From Patescibacteria group bacterium (GTDB lineage Bacteria; Patescibacteriota; Microgenomatia; UBA10105; UBA927): a stretch of 8,597 bases of DNA. This document shows, one piece after another, positions 1-4,984 of this stretch; the first letter of the stretch is position 1, and the number at the start of each line of letters is the position of its first letter. Made by a program: the position numbers and the translations under genes. Under the pieces are notes generated by a model that did not search any database, was not told the DNA's origin, and saw only the letters and a list, made by a program, of their open reading frames with translations. The stretch is taken from the NCBI GenBank assembly GCA_003545435.1, contig DPYI01000003.1, forward strand, positions 1 to 8,597, given 5' to 3'.

Positions 1-27
1 TTAGATTTTATTTTAGGTTAGTTAATA

Positions 28-33
28 TATAAT
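28..33 (+). promoter_or_regulatory. Candidate -10 box for the DsrE-like gene
   Basis: A perfect TATAAT lies 14 bases before the ATG at 48. A start site about 7 bases downstream of the box would give a leader of only about 7 nt, so the mRNA would be nearly leaderless, in keeping with the absence of a clear Shine-Dalgarno sequence (only GAAG at 37-40). No good -35 hexamer is visible in the few bases upstream, and the region is AT-rich, so a chance match is possible. Confidence 0.35.
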
Positions 34-47
34 AATGAAGTCAAAAT

Positions 48-371
48 ATGAAACTTGCTATTATTCTTTCCACAAACAACGCAGAAACAAACTGGAACGC
101 TTTTAGACTTAGTAATCTTGCTCTTAAAAATGGCGACAATGTTAGTATATTTCTCCTAGGTGAAGGTGTGGAATATCTTAAATTCAGCAACGAGAAGTTC
201 GATATACAAAAACAGGTAGACATGTTTCTTGAGTCAGGAAAAGGAGAAATTTTAGCTTGTGAGACTTGTATGGTTCTCCGACATCAGGAAGGTAATAAAA
301 CCTGTCCCGTAAGCGGAATGAAAGAATTATATGGCTTGGTAAAAGATTGTGATAGGGTTCTTACTTTTTAG
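48..371 (+). CDS. DsrE/DsrF-like family protein (YchN-type)
   Basis: A 107-aa soluble protein with the fold signature of the DsrE/DsrF-like family: the N-terminal strand MKLAIILSTN, the NAFRLSNLALKNGDNVSIFLLGEGVE-like strand-helix-strand region at about 18-42, and a C-terminal VLTF. Family members are small cytoplasmic proteins often linked to sulfur relay or thiol chemistry; many act as homo-oligomers. Four cysteines are visible: C71 and C74 in the motif ACETC, C86 in KTCPVS, and C101. The ACxTC and CPVS positions are typical of the YchN-like branch found in bacteria and archaea, which supports the assignment. Length is normal and the ATG start is directly at the conserved strand. The gene stands alone: no other sulfur-relay genes are next to it. 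The exact sulfur acceptor or donor cannot be inferred; a general thiol-redox role is as far as the sequence goes. Confidence 0.85.
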   Translation: MKLAIILSTNNAETNWNAFRLSNLALKNGDNVSIFLLGEGVEYLKFSNEKFDIQKQVDMFLESGKGEILACETCMVLRHQEGNKTCPVSGMKELYGLVKDCDRVLTF

Positions 372-429
372 ACGCAAGCGCCTTTTTAAATGCTTGTTAG
401 ACTGTTGAAGCATGAGTAAGCAACTTTAT

Positions 430-458
430 CTGAGCGAGTCTATTTCGAGCTTGTTCAG
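430..458. repeat. 9-bp stem hairpin
   Basis: CTGAGCGAG (430-438) can pair with CTTGTTCAG (450-458) over nine positions, two of them G-U wobbles if transcribed from the plus strand, with an 11-nt loop. It lies just upstream of a second hairpin. It is not followed by a T run, so it is not a standard intrinsic terminator. Confidence 0.4.
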
Positions 459-469
459 CCCCCAACTTC

Positions 470-486
470 GTCCCGCTTGGCGGGAC
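470..486. repeat. GC-rich 7-bp stem hairpin with flanking direct repeat
   Basis: GTCCCGC (470-476) and GCGGGAC (480-486) form a perfect 7-bp stem with a 3-nt loop. ACTTCG occurs directly on both sides (465-470 and 485-490), overlapping the stem ends. The block is notably GC-rich in an AT-rich window and is not followed by a T run. It could be a dispersed intergenic repeat or a structured RNA element. Confidence 0.5.
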
Positions 487-634
487 TTCGATGGGCAGGC
501 AGATTGGATTTTGAAAAGCCTTGATACACTGTGATAAACTGTTAGTCAGATTAATACTAGGATTACGGAGCAAATGATAGTTTAGAGTGTTATGACGATC
601 CATTTTTATAACCCCGTAGGATGTTCGAACCTTC

Positions 635-643
635 TGATATACT
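635..643 (+). promoter_or_regulatory. Candidate extended -10 promoter
   Basis: TGATATACT matches the extended -10 pattern (TG, one base, then TATACT), with the hexamer ending 12 bases before the ATG at 656. Transcription would start only about 5-7 bases ahead of the start codon, again giving a nearly leaderless message; no Shine-Dalgarno sequence is present. No -35 box is needed for an extended -10 promoter and none is evident. Confidence 0.4.
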
Positions 644-655
644 AAAGTACATAAT

Positions 656-1324
656 ATGTTATCTCTTTTTCTCCTTTTAGTTTATTCTTTGATTCTTTCA
701 ATAGTATTTTCACGTCCGATATTTTTTGAAGTTCGACAGCCCTTTTCTTTGATTGGATTTATCATTGAACTAGCAAGTTTGATCATGGCTTTTGTCCTTG
801 TCCTTCGTTTTTACAAAAAGAATGGCCTTTCTAAAGCACTCGTTTTTTTTCTCCCTTTGTTTCTTTTGGCACCTGTCCTTGAGGGGGATTGGATTATCAG
901 CGGGAGGTTTACATTCCATCAGTTAAATTTTTATCTTTGGAATACGCCACTTGCGATCATTTTCTATTATGCAGGTGGATATGAATTGTATCTTCTATAC
1001 AAAAAAATAGGAAAGGGATTTGGTAATCGTCTAAAAGCAGCAGGTATACATCTTCTGTTGGATACATTACTAACGACCCCATTTGCAATTCTCTTAGGAT
1101 TTTGGACATTTCGGAGTACCTTACTTCCGTATTATCCATTCATTATTCCAGTTGTTCATATTGGTGAAGTAGGGTTTGGGTTTTTGTATATTCTCTTTCA
1201 AGAATGGTTATTAATGACGAAAAAGGTCAAAGGGGCTGCAAAACCTCTTGTTTCGATTTCTGTAATGTTTATTGCTCTACTCGTTTACAGTCAATTACGA
1301 TTTGTATTTGATTGGTTTATATAA
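656..1324 (+). CDS. Multi-pass membrane protein, CruF/DUF422-like
   Basis: A 222-aa, very hydrophobic protein with about seven predicted membrane helices (roughly 1-18, 30-51, 60-75, 92-108, 128-150, 160-183, 197-214). The pattern of polar residues resembles the carotenoid biosynthesis protein family DUF422 (CruF, bisanhydrobacterioruberin hydratase and bacterial relatives): an acidic EGD at 76-78 followed by a GRFTF segment and N96-T-P-L, then D136 with P142 and a LGFW at 147-150, like the family's D...P.A..LG.W element. I see this as a pattern match by eye, not proof. No other carotenoid gene (phytoene synthase, desaturase, cyclase) is in the window, so a pathway role is not supported by context. 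An unrelated polytopic membrane protein is the main alternative. The ATG at 656 lies just after a candidate extended -10 box and opens directly into the first helix. Confidence 0.65.
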   Translation: MLSLFLLLVYSLILSIVFSRPIFFEVRQPFSLIGFIIELASLIMAFVLVLRFYKKNGLSKALVFFLPLFLLAPVLEGDWIISGRFTFHQLNFYLWNTPLAIIFYYAGGYELYLLYKKIGKGFGNRLKAAGIHLLLDTLLTTPFAILLGFWTFRSTLLPYYPFIIPVVHIGEVGFGFLYILFQEWLLMTKKVKGAAKPLVSISVMFIALLVYSQLRFVFDWFI

Positions 1325-1394
1325 TTTTAAACTTCCTCTACCGCTCGGAGCACGTTGGTAACTTTATACACCTAAAATTTGGTAGTATTAAAAT

Positions 1395-2309
1395 ATGAAT
1401 ATAAATATAAGTATAAATACAAACAAAAATCCTACGGCTGTATCCAGTAACGTTTCCCAAGATAAAAATCAACTTTCCCTGACCACATTGGAAATTGTGT
1501 TTAACCGGCTTTTTGCAATTTTGCTGGTTTTAACCACTATCCCGTTTTTTTTAAATATTTTAACTCTCCCCTCAATCATTCTTTTTGCGGTATTTAGTAT
1601 TTTTCTTTGTTTCAGTAAAAAATATCATCTATTTACTAATATCATCTTTTTCATTTTTGCTCTCGGCGTTTATTTTATCCCTTTGCCCATTGGTTGGGGG
1701 TGGTTTCTCCAACTAAAAGAATTTCGCATGGGGGGTTTCAATTTTAATATTCTCCCAATTTTTTTTATCACCCCGCTTATTTTTGTTTCTTTTTCGGTGA
1801 GAAATATTTTAGGCAACATTTTAGCTTACTTTAATACCAGCATGGTTTCACGCACTGTATACTATTTTATTTCTTTATTTATTGTTTTTACGGCACTCTT
1901 GGTTTATCCGTTTTTTGACAGCGTGAAGTTGCGTGAACGGGCTATGGAAGATGACGATGGCAGCAGTCAGTTGTCTTATGTTTTAACAAAACAAGAACTG
2001 AAAATAAAACCTGGGAAAACCGGTGCTCGTAGCACCGCTCTTTCGCGTGATTACACCGCACAATATGATTCAATTAACAATAAATACATTTATCGCTTGA
2101 ATCTTGTGGATTCGCTTGCCGAATCCATTACTTTTGTTGCGGTTAAAGTCGACGGCGAAAAAATTAATTTTAAGACCGACCACGGGGTGGATTGTTCACA
2201 TTGCCAGATGGGGGTAAGCGATTCCTATAGTTTAGTTTTTCCAGCCGGTAAAGATGTTGATTTTATTATCACCAATGACCAGATGATTAAAACAATAACA
2301 TTTACCTAA
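1395..2309 (+). CDS. Membrane protein with C-terminal CxxC-bearing domain, unknown function
   Basis: I do not recognise this 304-aa protein. Residues 1-30 are a hydrophilic, Asn/Ser-rich leader. Five membrane helices follow at about 35-53, 57-73, 80-95, 118-135 and 153-172. Residues 176-304 form a soluble domain rich in predicted beta strands, starting with an acidic patch EDDDG at 185-189. With an odd number of helices, the N- and C-termini should be on opposite sides; few positive charges flank the last helix, so the side is uncertain. C267-S-H-C270 is a CxxC of the kind used for metal binding or disulfides, next to D262-H263. The start ATG is followed by repeated ATA/AAT codons and lacks a Shine-Dalgarno site. 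The stop codon lies inside one arm of an inverted repeat, and the reading frame is the same as that of the small ORF at 2478-2600, so the original C-terminus may have been longer. Confidence 0.8.
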   Translation: MNINISINTNKNPTAVSSNVSQDKNQLSLTTLEIVFNRLFAILLVLTTIPFFLNILTLPSIILFAVFSIFLCFSKKYHLFTNIIFFIFALGVYFIPLPIGWGWFLQLKEFRMGGFNFNILPIFFITPLIFVSFSVRNILGNILAYFNTSMVSRTVYYFISLFIVFTALLVYPFFDSVKLRERAMEDDDGSSQLSYVLTKQELKIKPGKTGARSTALSRDYTAQYDSINNKYIYRLNLVDSLAESITFVAVKVDGEKINFKTDHGVDCSHCQMGVSDSYSLVFPAGKDVDFIITNDQMIKTITFT

Positions 2310-2470
2310 CAGGGAGACAAAGTGGCTAATTTTGTTTTTTGGAAATAGTTTCCCAAGAATAATAAAAACTTTTATGAAGCTGAGTTTTTACGGAAGAGCA
2401 ATGCATTTTTATATGTGGTTTGGTAGATTTTTTGCCAAAGCAATTAACATATTCATATTTTCCCTGTTAG
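2306..2470. repeat. 165-bp segment bounded by perfect 10-bp inverted repeats
   Basis: CTAACAGGGA at 2306-2315 and TCCCTGTTAG at 2461-2470 are exact inverse complements, 145 bp apart. The left arm contains the stop codon of the 304-aa membrane protein. The segment length, 165, is a multiple of three. It could be a small insertion (miniature inverted-repeat element-like), two arms of a regulatory structure, or chance. No clear target-site duplication is visible (TTTAC on the left, TTTTT on the right), which argues against a recent insertion. Confidence 0.4.
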
Positions 2471-2478
2471 TTTTTTAA
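2374..2478 (+). CDS. Possible 34-aa single-helix membrane peptide
   Basis: ATG at 2374 opens a 34-aa frame: a short basic and aromatic head (MKLSFYGRAMHFY) and a hydrophobic C-terminal half ending in NIFIFSLLVF. This is the layout of a single-pass membrane peptide. Its TAA overlaps the ATG of the next small ORF (TAATG), an arrangement typical of translational coupling. There is no good Shine-Dalgarno sequence, and a hydrophobic short ORF is easily produced by chance in T-rich DNA. It lies almost entirely inside the inverted-repeat-bounded segment. I do not recognise it; it may not be a gene. Confidence 0.25.
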   Translation: MKLSFYGRAMHFYMWFGRFFAKAINIFIFSLLVF

Positions 2479-2600
2479 TGAAAAATTGGATTATAAGACC
2501 AGGGGAGGATGTTTATAAAGTTGATAAGGCAACGGGAACGATTAAACGCGGACATTTGCAAATTGACCTTAACGCCAAAGAATTGTCTTGGCAGGAATAG
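2478..2600 (+). CDS. Possible 40-aa ORF, or detached 3' end of the upstream gene
   Basis: The ATG at 2478 overlaps the stop of the 34-aa ORF. The 40-aa product reads like real coding sequence (IIRPGEDVYKVDKATGT, then IDLNAKELSWQE): balanced charges, beta-strand-like alternation and no hydrophobic stretch. It is in the same frame as the 304-aa membrane protein that stops at 2309, and removal of the 165-bp segment would join the two without a stop. It may therefore be a detached C-terminal tail rather than an independent gene. No family is recognisable. Confidence 0.3.
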   Translation: MKNWIIRPGEDVYKVDKATGTIKRGHLQIDLNAKELSWQE

Positions 2601-2654
2601 CTATCATTTTTGAAGCCATCGAGTTTGGATTGTTGGAATAATATAAAATGTATA

Positions 2655-3287
2655 TCAGTTCGTGAAGCTATCGAGGATACGAAAATATCTGCCGTTAAAG
2701 GTGATAGGGAGAGGTGTTTTCTCTCCAGTTGAATCATCGGTTGAATAAATCATGATGTGTAAATGTGGTCCGTCTGTATTACCGCTATTGCCAATCAGGC
2801 CAATTACTTCTCCCGTCTGAACCTTGTCGCCCTCTTTTATTTTAAATGATCCTTTCTTGAAATGGGCCATCAGTACATCAAAATTGGGGCAACCGATAAC
2901 GATAAAGTTTCCTTCAGGGGCCTTTGGATTTTTTATCCCAATCGGTTGGTCGGCAATACCGTCTCTCATTTTTTTTACATAACCTACACACGGACTGTCG
3001 ACGGGAGTATTATATGTTTCGTTTGTCTCCAAGTCTGCTTGATGGAATTTAAAAAGAGAACCAAGAGAAGGGAACCTTAGTATATCTAGGGCGTATTTCT
3101 CTATCTGCCTACTGTGGATTCCCCAAAAGCTACCGCTTGCAGTAACTAGATATTTTCCGTTTTTTAAGGGATATTCCAGTGATACTGCACCAGCAGGTAT
3201 TGGTAGAGTTTCTCTATACTTTCTGACAATAAATACGGCTGAAGGGATGGTTAGAATAAAGAGTATTACAATCAGTGACCTTTTCAT
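2655..3287 (-). CDS. Membrane-anchored M23-family (LytM/DD-endopeptidase-like) peptidase
   Basis: A 210-aa protein with an N-terminal signal anchor (KRSLIVILFILTIPSAVFIV, 2-21) that places the rest outside the membrane. The C-terminal part shows M23 metallopeptidase features: D68 in KYALDI, H142 in LMAHFKKGS, the KxGDKVxTGExIGLIGNSGNTDGPHLH block at 151-177 and the metal-site pair H175-x-H177. M23 enzymes are zinc peptidases that cut peptide cross-links in peptidoglycan, or are inactive scaffolds of that machinery. The usual first ligand of the HxxxD motif is not at its place (K64 stands four residues before D68); H58 is the nearest upstream histidine, and relatives with a YALD motif often place it there, so activity is possible but unproven. 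Four cysteines are not obvious; only C100 and C133 occur, which could form a disulfide. The gene is divergent from the 75-aa membrane protein, 36 bp away. Confidence 0.85.
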   Translation of the reverse strand: MKRSLIVILFILTIPSAVFIVRKYRETLPIPAGAVSLEYPLKNGKYLVTASGSFWGIHSRQIEKYALDILRFPSLGSLFKFHQADLETNETYNTPVDSPCVGYVKKMRDGIADQPIGIKNPKAPEGNFIVIGCPNFDVLMAHFKKGSFKIKEGDKVQTGEVIGLIGNSGNTDGPHLHIMIYSTDDSTGEKTPLPITFNGRYFRILDSFTN

Positions 3288-3298
3288 TGATTATATTG

Positions 3299-3319
3299 TA
3301 TACTTATTACTGAAGGAGG
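3299..3319 (+). promoter_or_regulatory. Candidate -10 box and strong Shine-Dalgarno site in divergent spacer
   Basis: TATACT (3299-3304) could be the -10 box for the plus-strand gene, with GTGACC (3275-3280) as a weak -35 at 18 bp. AAGGAGG (3313-3319) is the only near-perfect Shine-Dalgarno sequence in the window and sits 4 bases before the ATG at 3324, which fixes that start. On the other strand the same spacer contains TACAAT (complement of 3295-3300) 7 bases from the peptidase ATG, compatible with a leaderless transcript, but without a good -35. Confidence 0.45.
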
Positions 3320-3323
3320 ATAT

Positions 3324-3551
3324 ATGTTTATATCAACAAAAAGAGGAATAATCTCTGCTGTTCTATCGCTTCTTCTTGAATTTTATGCCTTCAATTTTGT
3401 CCCAAAAAATATTAATATTATCGCCACCCGGAGTCTTTCAAGACAGATTATTGACTATGCACTTAACTTTATCATTTTCTTCATCGTTTTCTATCTAACA
3501 TTGACACTTATTGCCTATATCATCAAAAAGATCTTCCCGAAATCTAAATAA
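3324..3551 (+). CDS. Small two-helix membrane protein
   Basis: A 75-aa protein with two predicted membrane helices (about 8-26 and 46-67), a connecting loop with a basic/polar TRSLSRQ stretch, and a basic tail KKIFPKSK. The positive C-terminal end and N-terminal KR suggest both ends face the cytoplasm. A strong AAGGAGG site supports translation from this ATG. No family or catalytic motif is recognisable. It is divergent from the M23-type protein, so the two may share a regulatory region, but nothing shows a common function. Similar short two-helix proteins are frequent in reduced genomes. Confidence 0.7.
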   Translation: MFISTKRGIISAVLSLLLEFYAFNFVPKNINIIATRSLSRQIIDYALNFIIFFIVFYLTLTLIAYIIKKIFPKSK

Positions 3552-3735
3552 AGAATAATTTGTATATTTGCTTGAGTACCGTAGTTTAGTTGGCAGGAAT
3601 AAGAGCAGGTTTCACTTTTTCCATCTCTTATCTTAGTTGCTGTTCAAACTTCGCATCTTGGAATATCTCGATAATACTTAGGAATCGCTTGGTTATAGTA
3701 AGACTACGATTCTCGAGCAAGATAGTTTACAGCTT
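3552..3735. other. Intergenic stretch without a gene; two weak inverted repeats
   Basis: I see no coding frame and no tRNA in this stretch, which together with the following promoter and leader separates two genes by 288 bp. It contains ATAAGAG/CTCTTAT (3599-3605 with 3625-3631, 19-nt loop) and GAATCG/CGATTC (3682-3687 with 3707-3712). Neither is followed by a T run. They could be operator or RNA structure elements upstream of the Panacea unit, or chance. Confidence 0.4.
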
Positions 3736-3762
3736 CTGACAATCCATTTATTTATATATAAT
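3736..3762 (+). promoter_or_regulatory. Candidate promoter for the Panacea two-gene unit
   Basis: CTGACA (3736-3741, one mismatch to TTGACA) and a perfect TATAAT (3757-3762) are separated by 15 bp, slightly short of the usual 16-18. Transcription would begin near 3770, leaving a leader of about 70 nt before the ATG at 3840. This is the best sigma-70-like promoter in the window. Confidence 0.5.
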
Positions 3763-3839
3763 AGACGTTCGAATTTTTATCTTGCAACCTACCAATAAGG
3801 ATTTTGTAATTACTTCTATTAGTGTTAAACTACATTTAC

Positions 3840-4424
3840 ATGAAACCTAACATTACTCTCAAACTAACAAAAGAAATTTTAGCCGTATCTAACAAGCCAA
3901 TCCCTAAAGTACGCCTTGCAAAAATGGTATATTTCTCGTTTAAAGAGCTTGTAATGGCGGGTTACTATCACCCCAACGATTTGGCATTTATTAGAATGCC
4001 TTTAGGTCCTGTGCCTTTTGATTTTTACGACATTCTACTGACAGATGATGATATAGCAATTACAACAACAAATGTCGGACTTTCTTACAACAGAGAAAAT
4101 TATTCTTTAAAACCAGGCGTCAGTGTCAAAAGTCCTTATCTTTCTTTATTAAGTCAAATAGTTAATCAACTTGATCAATATCCGACTAGTTCGCTTGTGG
4201 AAATCAGCCATAACGATTCTTCGTGGTTAGATAACAATAATGGAGATACATATTATGTTTCTAAAAATGATCTAACCCCCTTTAAAGGAATAAAGGCTAC
4301 AAAGCTTTCGGGAGAATTTGATGATCAGTTAATCCAGTCCAAGCTAGTCAAAGGAATGAAAGAGGAGATTGTAAAAGACAGCTCTGCTCTTGAGTTTCCC
4401 GATCAATACTCTTCGGATAAATAA
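3840..4424 (+). CDS. Panacea-domain (DUF4065/SocA-like) protein, putative antitoxin
   Basis: A 194-aa soluble protein whose first 145 residues match the Panacea domain (DUF4065, also called SocA-like): RLAKMVYF at 25-32 (family pattern KL.KLLYF), the diagnostic MPLGPVPFDFYDIL at 53-66 (family pattern M.YGPVP..LYD.L), and SLVEISHNDSSWL at 118-130 (family pattern L..L.H....W). Residues 146-194 are a charged tail. Panacea is a versatile antitoxin domain: in PanAT toxin-antitoxin pairs it neutralises many unrelated toxins encoded next to it. A GTG at 3822 in the same frame is an alternative start, but the ATG at 3840 opens close to the domain and neither has a Shine-Dalgarno site. The next gene begins one base after this stop codon, the layout expected of a PanA-PanT pair. 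SocA itself is a ClpXP adaptor, so a proteolysis-adaptor role is another reading. Confidence 0.82.
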   Translation: MKPNITLKLTKEILAVSNKPIPKVRLAKMVYFSFKELVMAGYYHPNDLAFIRMPLGPVPFDFYDILLTDDDIAITTTNVGLSYNRENYSLKPGVSVKSPYLSLLSQIVNQLDQYPTSSLVEISHNDSSWLDNNNGDTYYVSKNDLTPFKGIKATKLSGEFDDQLIQSKLVKGMKEEIVKDSSALEFPDQYSSDK

Positions 4425-4425
4425 T

Positions 4426-4890
4426 ATGTCCGAGTTCTATCACGTTTCAGAAGTGGTAGCTAATTTGTGGTCAGAGTACGGAAAAACCTCAGAATATAAA
4501 AGTGATACACAACCTATTGTAGGAATTAGTCAAGATCACCCTATTATTATTCGAAGAGAAGAGGAGGGTTTACGTAGAATAGTTGATAGACTAGGAAACG
4601 AATTGAGTAATTCAAAAATTCTATACTTAAAGAAGCTCCGAGAACGAGTTCCTTCAGAATGGGTGTCTGAGTGGATTACATATCATCGAATCCTTTTTGA
4701 GCGTGTTCTCAAGTCATGTGGGGTTTATCGAAGAAAAGATGTTTGGTTTGACACAATAGAAGCTTCAGAAAAAGATTATAAAATTCCAAGCAACCGATTG
4801 GTGCCATCAAGAATGTCTAATCTAAGATTGAGCAAAGAACAAAGGGACTTGCGTAGTTTATATAGCAACAAAATCAAGATTAAATGTTGA
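4426..4890 (+). CDS. Unrecognised 154-aa protein paired with Panacea; toxin candidate
   Basis: The ATG at 4426 lies one base after the stop of the Panacea gene; an in-frame TTG at 4390 would overlap that gene and add 12 residues, but the coupled ATG is more likely. The product is highly charged, mostly helical by eye, without membrane segments or signal peptide. It has a long central amphipathic region with many Arg/Lys and Glu (IIIRREEEGLRRIVDRLG, then LKKLRERVPSEWVSEW) and a basic C-terminus (RSLYSNKIKIKC). I recognise no toxin family: there is no ToxSAS/Rel-type synthetase motif, no Fic motif, and no obvious RNase pattern. Candidate catalytic residues are H87 in TYHRILFER and several conserved-looking Trp, but this is guesswork. 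By position it is the natural partner of the Panacea protein and would be the PanT component. It could instead be a benign partner or regulator. Confidence 0.7.
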   Translation: MSEFYHVSEVVANLWSEYGKTSEYKSDTQPIVGISQDHPIIIRREEEGLRRIVDRLGNELSNSKILYLKKLRERVPSEWVSEWITYHRILFERVLKSCGVYRRKDVWFDTIEASEKDYKIPSNRLVPSRMSNLRLSKEQRDLRSLYSNKIKIKC

Positions 4891-4932
4891 AAATAGAGTT
4901 TTAAGATTGACAGGTGGTATATTTATCTCAAT

Positions 4933-4962
4933 TTCCCTATTACGGAACATGTCTATAGGGGG
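4933..4962. repeat. Hairpin between the Panacea unit and the MFS gene
   Basis: TTCCCTAT (4933-4940) can pair with ATAGGGGG (4955-4962), six Watson-Crick pairs plus two wobbles, with a 14-nt loop. There is no T run after it, so a terminator role is doubtful. A perfect TTGACA (4907-4912) lies upstream but has no -10 box at a sensible distance. Confidence 0.3.
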
Positions 4963-4984
4963 AGCCAAATGTGATATTTTTTCT

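Larger units (their letters stand above)
372..655. other. 284-bp intergenic stretch with hairpins, no convincing gene
   Basis: No convincing gene lies here. A 68-codon open frame on the minus strand (397-603) has no recognisable domain, is broken by a GC-rich hairpin in its middle and reads as low-value sequence, so I do not call it. The stretch is more structured and locally more GC-rich than the neighbours: it holds two hairpins (430-458 and 470-486), listed separately. GC-rich hairpins of this sort recur between genes in some CPR genomes, but I cannot test copy number here. Confidence 0.5.

Noticed and set aside
369..400. CAAGC/GCTTG with a T run as terminator of the DsrE-like gene
   Set aside because: The T run is in the loop, not after the stem, and the stem is 5 bp.
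397..603. 68-codon open frame on the minus strand
   Set aside because: No recognisable domain; interrupted by a GC-rich hairpin that looks like an intergenic repeat; no Shine-Dalgarno site. Treated as non-coding.
605..640. TTCGAAC word resembling a tRNA T loop
   Set aside because: The flanking five bases do not pair on either strand and no acceptor stem follows.
3570..3660. tRNA-like stretch (GTAGTTTAGTTGG, then GTTCAAA)
   Set aside because: The D-loop-like and T-loop-like words are there but acceptor, anticodon and T stems do not pair, so no tRNA can be folded.
4907..4984. TTG 4907 as the MFS start, with TTGACA as -35 box
   Set aside because: The extra 26 residues do not resemble a transporter N-terminus and no -10 box lies 16-18 bp after TTGACA; ATG 4985 fits the family better.
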